Below are positions 55,743-63,781 of a stretch of DNA of 64,000 nt, one piece after another. Location of the stretch: assembly GCA_025362975.1 (NCBI GenBank), contig JANYES010000021.1, forward strand, positions 186,001 to 250,000. Reading direction: 5' to 3'. Source of the stretch: Alphaproteobacteria bacterium. Lineage in GTDB: Bacteria; Pseudomonadota; Alphaproteobacteria; Rickettsiales; SXRF01. Position numbers and translations under genes: made by a program. Numbering within the stretch: position 1 is the stretch's first letter; every line of letters starts with the position of its first letter. The notes beneath the pieces are model-generated. The model worked only from the letters and a program-made list of their open reading frames with translations, searched no databases and had not been told where the DNA came from.

Positions 55743-58046
55743 TTATGCGCTCAGCACCACGTCACGCTGGGCATAACACGTGCTTGCCGTACAGGCCTGA
55801 AAACGCAGCATCGCCTTAATAGGCGGCCGTCTGCTACTTGCAGAAAGTTTCAAATGCGCGGTTACGTTGACGAGGCCTTCATACACCAGCAGCGTCTCGT
55901 TATCCGCCTGCCCCGGGCGGCGCAGCGGTTCCGGCCAGTCGATTTTCGTAAGTTTGACGCCGTTGCCCTGCACATCAAACCCTGTCGGCACGAGGAACGG
56001 CTGGTTCACCTTCGACGCGTTAATATGCCAGCCATCCTTGATTTCCAACGTTAGCAGCAGTTCAAACGTGCCGCCCGGCTTCGGATCGGCAGGGAACACC
56101 GCAACCGACGCGACCACCGCGTCCGACGGCGCGTTCTTCGCTTCAAGCGCATACGTATCGTTGATAAACATTTCGGGCGTCACGCCGATGGCCTTGCCAT
56201 CCCGCACCTGCTCAAGCTTAAGCGCGGCGGAAATAAAGCTGGCATGCTCGACCTGCAAATTTACATGAGCACCGAGGAAAAAACGCACCGTGCTTTCGGC
56301 TTTATCGAGATAGTGCTTTTCCTTGGTGATATCATACAAATTTATCAGGTTTTCCACCATCACGGCATTTGCATTTGGCGTGGCGCTGTCGTCGCAATTC
56401 TTAATGCGGATCAGCATATCCGACACGTCCTGCGTCGAGAAATACCCCCTGACCTCGTCGGCGAACAATTCCTCCGCGCTCTCCATCAGCGACTGCGCCG
56501 CCTCCAGCAGGCTTTCTTCCGGTGTCACCCGCCACAGCGTAATCAGTCCCTTGGCAAGAAACGCATAATCTTCCAGCACCGCGTCAAGCTGCGGGCGATT
56601 CCCGGCGTAGATATGGTGCAACTTGCCGGTATTGTCGATCGCATTTTCAAGCAGGAAATCCGCCGCTTCGCGCGCGCGCGCCGTGTACCCCGGGCGGTTA
56701 AACACCTTGCCCGCATGCGCAAACGCATCAATCATCAGCCCGTTCCAGCTTACGATAGCTTTATCGTCAAGGCTCGGCGCGGCGCGGGTGTTGCGGCGCA
56801 GCAGCAGTTTATTCATCACCTGAGCGCACACGGCGGAAAGTTCAAGATAGGGGATATTGCGCTCGCGCGCCACCTCGTCCAACGGTTTGCGCAGGATGAG
56901 CGCCTGTCCTTTGACTTTTTTGTGTCCCGGAAAATGCGGAATATCAGCAAGCGCATAAAACGTTGTCAGCAGCGTGATTTCCTGCGGCGTGAGGAAGGCG
57001 TTGAACTCATCCGCTTCCCACGCGTAATGCGCGCCTTCAATGCCGTCCGTTTCCGCGTCGATAGCGCTGTAGAACGTGCCGTTGCCCGATGTCAGCGGCC
57101 CGCCGACGAATTCAAGAATACCCTTGGCGATGTCAGCGAGATACGGACTTGCCGTAATACGCGCGGCGTCGGTATACACACGCGCAAGCTGGGCTTGATT
57201 ATACAGCATTTTTTCAAAATGCGGCACATACCATTCCTTATCGACAGCGTAGCGGTGGAACCCACAACCCACCTGATCGTAAATGCCCCCAGCGGCCATT
57301 TTCTGCAACGAATGCGTGACAATATCCAGCGCCTGTTGCGTGCCTGTCGCGCTGTGATAGTGCAGCAGGAACGACAGATAGGCTTCATGCGGGAATTTAG
57401 GTGCCTGAAAAAAACCGCCGGAGCGTTCATCATGATATTTCTTAAGCGCATGATACAGCTCGCCGCTGCGCGCCGAAATATCCGACACCTGCACATCGTC
57501 ATGGGGTATATGCACAAGGAACGGGCGCATGTCTTCCAACACGCGGTCGGCGATGCTGCGTGCTTCCTGCTCCTGCGTGGTCCAGACGAAATTAAGCCAT
57601 TCCAGCAAGCGCGGAAACGACGTGCGCCCCGCTTGCGATTCATCGGCGGCGAACGTACCGCCCGCGTAAAACGGTTTCAACTCCGGCGTCAAAAACAGCG
57701 TATTCGGCCAGCCGCCCTGCCGCGTCATCACCTGCCGCGCCACCATGTAAATTTCATCCAGCGCCGGATGTTCTTCGCGATCTACCTTGATGTTAATACA
57801 CATGCGGTTCATCAACGACGCGATGGAAAGATTCTCAAACACCTCGCGTTCCATCACATGGCACCAATAGCAACTGGAATACCCAATCGATAAATGAATC
57901 GGCTTATTCTCCGCCCGCGCCCGCTCAATCGCCTCCTTGCCCCACGGATACCAATACACGGGATTATGCGCGTGCTGTTTCAAATACGGGCTAGTGGAGC
58001 TTGCAAGCGGATTGGTGAAGCATTGATTGGTTTCAAACGGCTTCAT
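55743..58046 (-). CDS. DUF255 thioredoxin-like protein fused to a DsbD-alpha-like domain
   Basis: A 767-residue protein of the YyaL/spermatogenesis-associated-20 family. The N-terminal thioredoxin-like domain has SSCYWCHVMEREVFE (CxxC), then WPNTLFLTPELKPFYAGGTF, and a six-hairpin-like alpha/alpha barrel region (about 170-630). Residues about 640-767 resemble the N-terminal domain of DsbD (WHINA..., IDWPEPLRRPG, LVYEG, and a Cys pair in FQACTASTCYAQ). No signal peptide is visible, although DsbD-alpha domains are normally periplasmic. It overlaps a Nudix gene by 4 bases. Confidence 0.88.
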   Translation of the reverse strand: MKPFETNQCFTNPLASSTSPYLKQHAHNPVYWYPWGKEAIERARAENKPIHLSIGYSSCYWCHVMEREVFENLSIASLMNRMCINIKVDREEHPALDEIYMVARQVMTRQGGWPNTLFLTPELKPFYAGGTFAADESQAGRTSFPRLLEWLNFVWTTQEQEARSIADRVLEDMRPFLVHIPHDDVQVSDISARSGELYHALKKYHDERSGGFFQAPKFPHEAYLSFLLHYHSATGTQQALDIVTHSLQKMAAGGIYDQVGCGFHRYAVDKEWYVPHFEKMLYNQAQLARVYTDAARITASPYLADIAKGILEFVGGPLTSGNGTFYSAIDAETDGIEGAHYAWEADEFNAFLTPQEITLLTTFYALADIPHFPGHKKVKGQALILRKPLDEVARERNIPYLELSAVCAQVMNKLLLRRNTRAAPSLDDKAIVSWNGLMIDAFAHAGKVFNRPGYTARAREAADFLLENAIDNTGKLHHIYAGNRPQLDAVLEDYAFLAKGLITLWRVTPEESLLEAAQSLMESAEELFADEVRGYFSTQDVSDMLIRIKNCDDSATPNANAVMVENLINLYDITKEKHYLDKAESTVRFFLGAHVNLQVEHASFISAALKLEQVRDGKAIGVTPEMFINDTYALEAKNAPSDAVVASVAVFPADPKPGGTFELLLTLEIKDGWHINASKVNQPFLVPTGFDVQGNGVKLTKIDWPEPLRRPGQADNETLLVYEGLVNVTAHLKLSASSRRPPIKAMLRFQACTASTCYAQRDVVLSA

Positions 58047-58645
58047 GCTTTGTAATGTCCTGCGAGTTTAGTAGCGATATCGCGTAGTATATATCGGTGG
58101 TCGGCGCGCCCCACCATCGCGAATTCCTCAAGGCTGAGCCAGCCGCGCTCGGCGGTGCTCGGTTCGATCTGACTGGCGGGCAGCACGTCATGCGTGTTTG
58201 CCATTTCCAACGCGAAAAGCCACATGCGTTTGCTGTTACCTGTTTTTTCCGAAGAGAAGCGATACGGGCCGACATCCATCATCCGCCCGATGCATTCGAG
58301 TTTCAACCCCAGTTCCTCAATGGCCTCGCGAATCGCGGTCACCACCAGCGTTTCCTGTTCGCCGTTATTTTGCTTATCCTCTTTCATGTCCACCCAGCCT
58401 TTATTGGCCGACTGGTGCATGCGCGTGCCCTTGCATATCTGGAGGTTTGGCTCCCCACGATCTGGGCGTTTGGACACGGGTTTCATGAAGTAAAACCGAA
58501 ACTGCCCGTCCTCAATGACGAACGGCACCACGCCCGCTTTGGTGTACTGCTCGTCGTGCAGCTCGGGGGGCACCGATACCAGCGAGTCGATGGTCTTTTG
58601 TTGCAAAAACGCATGAATTAAGGCATGAACATCCATGAGGTGCAT
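58043..58645 (-). CDS. Nudix hydrolase
   Basis: A Nudix-fold pyrophosphohydrolase. The Nudix box core is ETLVVTAIREAIEELGLK, with the REUXEEXGU residues intact but the usual upstream glycine shifted (a polar KEDKQNNGEQ insert precedes). From ATG 58645 it has 200 residues; ATG 58636 is an alternative, and the frame opens to 58696. Substrate unknown. It heads a two-gene unit with the DUF255 gene and is divergent from the hisN-like gene. Confidence 0.85.
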   Translation of the reverse strand: MHLMDVHALIHAFLQQKTIDSLVSVPPELHDEQYTKAGVVPFVIEDGQFRFYFMKPVSKRPDRGEPNLQICKGTRMHQSANKGWVDMKEDKQNNGEQETLVVTAIREAIEELGLKLECIGRMMDVGPYRFSSEKTGNSKRMWLFALEMANTHDVLPASQIEPSTAERGWLSLEEFAMVGRADHRYILRDIATKLAGHYKA

Positions 58646-58681
58646 GATTGCACATAAAAACCGTTTTTGGGAAACGCTATT

Positions 58682-59470
58682 TTGACGTCCGCACACGATT
58701 TACCGCTCGATGTACGTTTTACCACGCTGGCCGAGCAGATGGCGGAGGCATCCGGCGCCATCCTGCGCCGCTGCTACCGCATGCCCACCACCATCAACCG
58801 CAAAAGCGATTCCAGCGCGGTAACGCTTGCCGACCGCGAGGTCGAGCAGCGCCTGCGCGAAATGATCGAAGCGCATTATCCCGAACACGGCATCATCGGC
58901 GAAGAATTCGGCAACATCCGCAGCAGCTCTGACTACCAGTGGGTGATCGACCCGATTGACGGAACGCGCTCATTCATCGCGGGCTACCCGCTTTTCACCA
59001 CCCTCATCGCACTCGCCCAAAACGGCGCGCCGGTACTCGGCATCATCGACCAGCCCGTCTCCGGCGAACGCTGGCTGGGCGCCATCGGCATCGATACGAC
59101 GTTGAACGGAACGCCAGTTAAAACCAGCGCCTGCACCACGCTTTCTGACGCCGTGCTCGCCACCACTTCCATCGATTATTTTACACAAGCACAGGCGCAG
59201 ATTTTCCAGGAGCTGAAAAGTCAAATTTCCAGCACCATCCTTGGCGGCGACGCCTACGCGTATGCTATGCTCGCCTCTGGACGCATCGATCTGGTCGTTG
59301 ACGCAGGCATGAAACCGTATGATTATTGCGCACTGAAAACTGTGATTGAAGGCGCTGGCGGAGTCATCACGGATTGGGCGGGAAAAGCATTAACGACGAC
59401 GAGCGATGGTAGCGTGATAGCAGCCGCGACAAAAGAATTACACGTCGCCGCACTTGCGTTGCTAGCTTAA
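58682..59470 (+). CDS. hisN: Inositol monophosphatase family, histidinol-phosphatase-like
   Basis: A Mg2+-dependent phosphatase of about 262 residues. EEFGNI, WVIDPIDGTRSFIAGYPLFTTLIAL and MKPYDYCALKTVIEGAGG supply the metal and substrate residues; the DGTRSFIxGxP form is typical of histidinol-phosphatases (HisN) rather than SuhB (DGTxNFIH). No ATG is available: TTG at 58682 has GGGA about 9 bases upstream, TTG at 58667 is an alternative. A his operon context is not present, so the role in histidine synthesis is inferred from sequence. Confidence 0.82.
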   Translation: MTSAHDLPLDVRFTTLAEQMAEASGAILRRCYRMPTTINRKSDSSAVTLADREVEQRLREMIEAHYPEHGIIGEEFGNIRSSSDYQWVIDPIDGTRSFIAGYPLFTTLIALAQNGAPVLGIIDQPVSGERWLGAIGIDTTLNGTPVKTSACTTLSDAVLATTSIDYFTQAQAQIFQELKSQISSTILGGDAYAYAMLASGRIDLVVDAGMKPYDYCALKTVIEGAGGVITDWAGKALTTTSDGSVIAAATKELHVAALALLA

Positions 59471-59483
59471 CTCGCAATCTGTC

Positions 59484-59503
59484 ATACTGCCGAATGGCGG
59501 TAT
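59484..59503 (+). terminator. Stem-loop after the hisN-like gene
   Basis: ATACTGCC (59484-59491) pairs with GGCGGTAT (59496-59503) over 8 bp with one G-U and a GAAT loop, 13 bases after the stop. A second small CCCCT/AGGGG hairpin follows near 59521-59537. Neither has a T-run; both lie between convergent genes. Confidence 0.4.
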
Positions 59504-59566
59504 CAGCGTAGAACCACAGACCCCTACATACAAGGGGGTGACAGGCTAAAAATAATATGGAAATAA

Positions 59567-59968
59567 TTACCGCTTCAAGTGGCAGCCGCAGCATTCTTCT
59601 TTAGCGGCTTTAACTTTTTCAACATGATTTTCATGCGTTTCAACCACATGCCCGCCGAGCTGCGTGACCGTTTGCTTCAACGCTGCATTTTCATGCTCAA
59701 GTCCGATCATCTTTGAATCGAGTTTCAATGCCGAATTCTGGTTGGCGCCGCTTTCGCTCCACATGCCACTGATGAGGCCGAATGCCCAGCCGAGGAAGCC
59801 GATGTCCATCACCTTCGCTGCAAAGCTCCAGCCTTTGAGCTTATTGCTGGAAGCCAGAATCGCCCCCAGCCCCGAACCCGCCGCAAGTCCGATCGTGGAG
59901 TGCCACGAAGCTTTCTTGCGGTTGTTCGCCAGATCTTCACTAAAACGTTGTGGTGCTTCGTCGGCCAT
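59567..59968 (-). CDS. Small membrane protein with coiled coil and Cys-rich tail
   Basis: A 133-residue protein. Two hydrophobic segments (about 24-40 and 48-68) are separated by a short loop, followed by a predicted coiled coil (about 80-105) and a C-terminal KEECCGCHLKR tail with three cysteines and a histidine, which could bind a metal or form disulfides. I recognise no family. An AGG lies 7 bases before the ATG. Confidence 0.7.
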   Translation of the reverse strand: MADEAPQRFSEDLANNRKKASWHSTIGLAAGSGLGAILASSNKLKGWSFAAKVMDIGFLGWAFGLISGMWSESGANQNSALKLDSKMIGLEHENAALKQTVTQLGGHVVETHENHVEKVKAAKEECCGCHLKR

Positions 59969-60052
59969 GTAATGCCTGCTGAAATTTGTTCAGGCTAATC
60001 ATAGCGCAAATGTAAAAAATTTAAAGTTACAAGCGTGTGACAATGGGATTTT

Positions 60053-60541
60053 TCAGAAAAGCCCGGCAATCAACAGCTTAAGACTAAGCCAGCCGGTCGA
60101 TTTTTTGCCATTTCGGGCGATAATCCTTCCTGCCTTTGCCCATGCCGGTCCTGCCTGCGGGCATAATTCCTGCACCAGCGCTGTGCTGATTTCTTCTACA
60201 ACGGGCGTAGGCGGATCAGGATACGCTTCGCGGTACGCATTCATGAGCCGCACGGCCAACGCCTTCGGCACCGCATTTTCCTTCAGCGCTTCCAGCAGCG
60301 GATGCCCCCTCGCCTCGCCCTTATCGTACAGCGCTTCAAGCGCCTCATCCCACCATGCGTAACGGATATGCCCAATCATTTCTTCGCTCACCATCGCAGG
60401 AATCCGCGCCAGTTCGCCGTTCAGCGCATACAGGCTGAAAAATGTTTCGCGGATACTCTCCGGCACGAACAGGCAGCGGAAAAAATCAGCGCGTTCATAG
60501 CGGTATACTTCCTTAGCGGGATAGGATAAATTCACGGTCAC
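60053..60541 (-). CDS. Shortened squalene/phytoene synthase family protein
   Basis: A 162-residue protein whose N-terminal part (YERADFFRCLFVPES..., FFSLYALNGELARI, IRYAWWDEALE) is clearly of the squalene/phytoene synthase family, as in NDUFAF6-like proteins. The family usually has about 270 residues; here the middle, with the DxxxD-type and later helices, is missing and the sequence jumps to a C-terminal-like WAKAGRIIARNGKK end. It is unlikely to be a working prenyltransferase. The start is GTG with AAGGA upstream. It may be non-enzymatic or decaying. Confidence 0.7.
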   Translation of the reverse strand: MTVNLSYPAKEVYRYERADFFRCLFVPESIRETFFSLYALNGELARIPAMVSEEMIGHIRYAWWDEALEALYDKGEARGHPLLEALKENAVPKALAVRLMNAYREAYPDPPTPVVEEISTALVQELCPQAGPAWAKAGRIIARNGKKSTGWLSLKLLIAGLF

Positions 60542-60589
60542 AATTGTTCCTTATTGCATCTTTACACAACCGAACATACATAGGCAGTT

Positions 60590-60712
60590 ATGGAAACATC
60601 AAGAAGGCAATTCTGCAAAAGCGTCGCAGCCTTTTGCGTGATGTCTACCCCGGCGGCGATGTGATTTTCTCCCGTTGCAGCCGATACTGCCAATTTCAAA
60701 AAAGAGGATTCT
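60590..60712 (+). pseudogene. Tat signal peptide in frame with sodB, interrupted by TGA
   Basis: ATG at 60590 (AGG upstream) opens METSRRQFCKSVAAFCVMS..., with the twin-arginine consensus SRRQFCK and a hydrophobic core. A TGA at 60662-60664 stops it after 24 codons. The same frame then continues without a stop through FSPVAADTANFKKEDS into the sodB ATG at 60713. PVAA before DT is a good signal-peptidase site. So an exported superoxide dismutase appears to have lost its signal through one codon, leaving a cytoplasmic start. Confidence 0.6.
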
Positions 60713-61306
60713 ATGACTTTTACCCTTCCGCCACTTCCATACTCGCAGGATGCGCTTGAACCGCACATCACCGCCAACACCCTGTCATTCCATTACGGCA
60801 AGCACCATCAGGCGTATGTCACCAATCTGAACAACCTCGTGAAGGACACGCCGCTGGCGTCCGCTTCGCTTGAAGACGTGATTCATGATTCGGCGAAAGA
60901 CCCAGCCAAAGCAGGCATTTTCAACAACGCCGCGCAGGTGTGGAACCACACCTTCTACTGGAATTCCATCAAACCAAACGGCGGCGGCGCACCAAAAGGC
61001 AAGCTCGCTGAAATGATCAACAAGGATTTCGGCAGCTTCGATAAATTCAAAGAAGCCTTCAAACAGGCCGGCACCACCCAATTCGGCAGCGGCTGGGCAT
61101 GGCTCGTCGAAGATAAAGGCACGCTGAAAGTCACCAAAACCGGCAACGCCGATTTACCGATGGTGCATGGCCAGAAAGCGTTGCTCACGATGGACGTCTG
61201 GGAACACGCCTATTACCTTGACTACCAGAACCGTCGCCCGGATTACATTACGACTTTCCTCGACAAGCTCGTGAACTGGGATTTCGCTGAGAAAAACCTC
61301 GGCTAA
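60713..61306 (+). CDS. sodB: Superoxide dismutase, Fe type
   Basis: A 197-residue Fe-type superoxide dismutase. Metal ligands: His27 in SFHYGKHHQAYV, His in VWNHTFYW, and Asp/His in DVWEHAYYLDYQNRRPDY. GSGWAWLV is the Fe/Mn-SOD core. The internal start has a strong AAAGAGGA Shine-Dalgarno (60701-60708), 5 bases before the ATG. In Rickettsiales sodB commonly neighbours virB3-virB4-virB6; here it lies about 9 kb from virB3 in opposite orientation. A terminator follows the stop. Confidence 0.95.
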   Translation: MTFTLPPLPYSQDALEPHITANTLSFHYGKHHQAYVTNLNNLVKDTPLASASLEDVIHDSAKDPAKAGIFNNAAQVWNHTFYWNSIKPNGGGAPKGKLAEMINKDFGSFDKFKEAFKQAGTTQFGSGWAWLVEDKGTLKVTKTGNADLPMVHGQKALLTMDVWEHAYYLDYQNRRPDYITTFLDKLVNWDFAEKNLG

Positions 61307-61318
61307 TCATTTACGATG

Positions 61319-61358
61319 AAAAAAGGGCCGCTTGACATCTGTTCAGGCGGCCCTTTTT
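61319..61358 (+). terminator. Rho-independent terminator after sodB
   Basis: AAAAAAGGGCCGC (61319-61331) pairs with GCGGCCCTTTTT (61347-61358) around a 15-base loop, 12 bases downstream of the sodB stop. The T-run gives strong termination on the plus strand; the A-run on the other side allows it to serve the minus strand too. Confidence 0.9.
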
Positions 61359-61368
61359 AGTTGCAGTC

Positions 61369-61691
61369 CTAGCGGCCGCGGGCGACTTTTTTCGGCGGCA
61401 GCTTGTGTGCAGCGTCGACAGGCCTTGGGCGATGCTATCGTTGATGGCGTCACGTAAGTTTTCAACTGCATCACTGATCTCGGTATGGACCGGCGCGCGA
61501 TGGTTCAGCGTTTCGGTGTTTAGCAACATTTCCAGCACGTTCGATGCTTTTTGGAATTCAGCTTCCACCGTACCCGCATTTTCCTGATTGAAAGATACCA
61601 GCTACGCGTTGATCGAATCGCGATTTTCTTCAGGCAGATTGCAGGCGCTCACAAATGTGTCCGTTTCGTTCACGGCATCATTTTCGTCCAT
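61369..61691 (-). pseudogene. Broken gene with internal TAG and a frameshift
   Basis: On the minus strand ATG 61691 opens MDENDAVNETDTFVSACNLP..., stopped by TAG at 61602-61604, but the same frame continues as LVSFNQENAGTVEAEFQKA and on for about 60 residues. Near 61410-61420 a one-base shift would replace a random-looking tail by AAHKLPPKKVARGR and a stop at 61369-61371. Reading may start further upstream (in-frame to about 61757). I do not recognise the family. The region between sodB and the next gene thus holds a decayed small gene, or an assembly with two errors. Confidence 0.5.
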
Positions 61692-61794
61692 CACTGGAAG
61701 CTTTTGCCACAAACCATCGAGCGTGAATTCAAGGCAGTTCTTAAGGTGGGCGATGGTTTAACTAAACAGAGTGCGTTTTGACTTATGTCACATA

Positions 61795-62172
61795 TTAAAC
61801 GGCAATTAGCGCTGCCGCAACTCGGCGGCCCTCGGCCAGCAGCACGTTATACGTGCGCACCGCCCCGCCAGTATCCATGATTTCCATATTGATTCCCGCC
61901 TCTTTCAACGCCATGCGGATACCCATAGGGATAGCTTGCATGGGCTTAGGGCAACCGATGAGCAATAGGTCGATCTCGCCCTCTTCTTCAAGCACGACGG
62001 ACAGGTGATCAACAGAAATATTCTTCGCGTCCGTTGGAATAGTCCACTGCACGGTGCGGTCGGGAAACACGAGGACATTGGTGGTATATACCTCACCGGA
62101 TATTTTAAACTGCCCCGCGCCGTAGCTGGTGATTGTCTGCTTGCCTCTGGGTGTTACGGGTGTGATATCCAT
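61795..62172 (-). CDS. Mth938-like domain protein
   Basis: A 125-residue protein of the Mth938-like (DUF498) family, related to the mitochondrial assembly factor NDUFAF3. Landmarks: ITSYGAGQFKISGEVY, VDHLSVVLEEEGEIDLLLIG and the C-terminal TGGAVRTYNVLLAEGRRVAAALIAV. In alphaproteobacteria it usually follows secF; here it follows secD directly (25-base gap). A squalene/phytoene synthase-like NDUFAF6 relative lies nearby at 60.1 kb, as in that conserved neighbourhood. Confidence 0.88.
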   Translation of the reverse strand: MDITPVTPRGKQTITSYGAGQFKISGEVYTTNVLVFPDRTVQWTIPTDAKNISVDHLSVVLEEEGEIDLLLIGCPKPMQAIPMGIRMALKEAGINMEIMDTGGAVRTYNVLLAEGRRVAAALIAV

Positions 62173-62197
62173 GACTTAAGCCATATCACGGACGCGA

Positions 62198-63781
62198 TTA
62201 AATGGGAATCGTTTTCGGCTTGGCTTTATGCAGCCACGTTACCACCATCAAACGCGTGACGAGTACGGCTGTATACAGCGAGCAGACGATGCCGATGGCA
62301 AGCGTCACCGCGAAGCCTTTGACCGTGCCGGTGCCGAACTGGTAAAGCAGCAATGCCGCCACGAGCGTGGTGACATGGCTGTCGAAAATGGTGCCGAATG
62401 CAAGGCGGAAACCGTCTTCCACGGCGGCGTACGGCGATTTGCCGTTGCGGATTTCTTCGCGGATGCGTTCGTAAATAAGAACGTTGGCGTCCACCGCCAT
62501 GCCGACGGTGAGCACGATACCCGCAATGCCCGGCAGCGTCAGCGTGGCTTCAAATAGCGACAGCAACGACAGCGTCATGAAGGCGTTGATCAACATCGCG
62601 ATATCGGCGAACAAGCCAAACAGGCCGTAAAATACGAACATAAACACTACCACTAGCGCGATGCCGATGACCGACGCCTTGGTGCCAGCGGCGATGGAAT
62701 CTGCGCCCAGGCTCGGGCCGACGGAGCGTTCTTCAATGATTTTAAGCGGCGCAGGCAGCGCACCGGCGCGCAGCAGCAGCGATAAGTCGTTCGCGGATTC
62801 AACGGTGAAACCACCGGAAATCACGCCGCTGCCACCCATGATCGCCGAGCGAATCACCGGTGCGGTGATGATTTTATTATCGAGCACGATGGCAAATGGC
62901 TTGCCGACATTTTGCGCCGTAATTTCTGCAAAGCGGCGCGCACCTGTGTTGTTGAAGCGGAAAGAAACCGTGGGGTCATTGCTCTGGTTGTCAAACGCTG
63001 TGTGAGCGTCAATCAGCATGTCGCCGGAGAGTTCGACGCGGCTGAAGATGGCATATTTGCGCACAGCGCCGCCGTGGCGTTCGTTGTCATGGTCATCGGT
63101 CGGCACCACGCGCGTGCCGGGCGGCACAATGCCTTTCTCGGCGTCCTGCGGCGAAACGGAACCGTCAACGAGGTGGAAAGTCATCTTAGCGGTGCGGCCA
63201 AGGAGGTTTTTTAAATGCTCAGGGTCGGCGAGGCCCGGAACCTGCAACAGGATGCGCTTGTCGCCCTGACGCTGGATAATTGGCTCTTTGGTGCCGGATT
63301 CGTTGACGCGGCGGTTCACGATTTCAACCGACTGCTCGATGATCTGTTGGCGGCTTGTTTTTTCCCATTTGTCACTGAAGGTGACATTATAATTGGCGCC
63401 GTCTTTCGTCACCGCCAGATCGGGATTCATCTCAGCCAGTACTTTACCGATATCAACGGTGGTATCTTCGCGCGGAGTGAACTGGACTTTACCGTCGATC
63501 ACGGCTAGGCCGCGATAGCCGATTTTCTGCTCGCGGAATTTGTTGCGGATTTCGTCGACAAGGTTGGAAAGCTGCTCGTGCTTGTAGGCATCAAAATCGA
63601 CCTCCAGCAGGAGCTGCGAGCCGCCCTGCAAATCGAGGCCGAGGTTTACAGCGTGTTTAGGCATCCAATCGGGGAATTTAGCGCGCGTAGACTCCGGCAG
63701 GAAACTCGGAATCGCCAGAAGAACGAACAGTAAGCATGAGCCTACGATCAGAACAATCTTCCAGCGGGCGAAATACAACAT
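62198..63781 (-). CDS. secD: Protein translocase subunit SecD
   Basis: SecD assists Sec-dependent export using the proton gradient. The 527-residue protein has an N-terminal helix, the large periplasmic domain beginning LGLDLQGGSQLLLEVD, and six membrane helices with GMAVDANVLIYERIREE, the family signature. It is not fused to SecF: the reading frame ends KPKTIPI and the next gene is an Mth938-domain protein. Its ATG overlaps the yajC stop by one base. Confidence 0.96.
   Translation of the reverse strand: MLYFARWKIVLIVGSCLLFVLLAIPSFLPESTRAKFPDWMPKHAVNLGLDLQGGSQLLLEVDFDAYKHEQLSNLVDEIRNKFREQKIGYRGLAVIDGKVQFTPREDTTVDIGKVLAEMNPDLAVTKDGANYNVTFSDKWEKTSRQQIIEQSVEIVNRRVNESGTKEPIIQRQGDKRILLQVPGLADPEHLKNLLGRTAKMTFHLVDGSVSPQDAEKGIVPPGTRVVPTDDHDNERHGGAVRKYAIFSRVELSGDMLIDAHTAFDNQSNDPTVSFRFNNTGARRFAEITAQNVGKPFAIVLDNKIITAPVIRSAIMGGSGVISGGFTVESANDLSLLLRAGALPAPLKIIEERSVGPSLGADSIAAGTKASVIGIALVVVFMFVFYGLFGLFADIAMLINAFMTLSLLSLFEATLTLPGIAGIVLTVGMAVDANVLIYERIREEIRNGKSPYAAVEDGFRLAFGTIFDSHVTTLVAALLLYQFGTGTVKGFAVTLAIGIVCSLYTAVLVTRLMVVTWLHKAKPKTIPI

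Noticed and set aside
56244-57893. 549-codon plus-strand open frame opposite the DUF255 gene
   Set aside because: Arg/His/Ile-rich composition without motifs; the minus strand carries clear thioredoxin and DsbD-like motifs.
60662-60664. UGA read as tryptophan throughout this genome
   Set aside because: TGA ends many conserved genes at the expected length (acsA, cheB, cheR region overlaps, dadA), so it is a normal stop.
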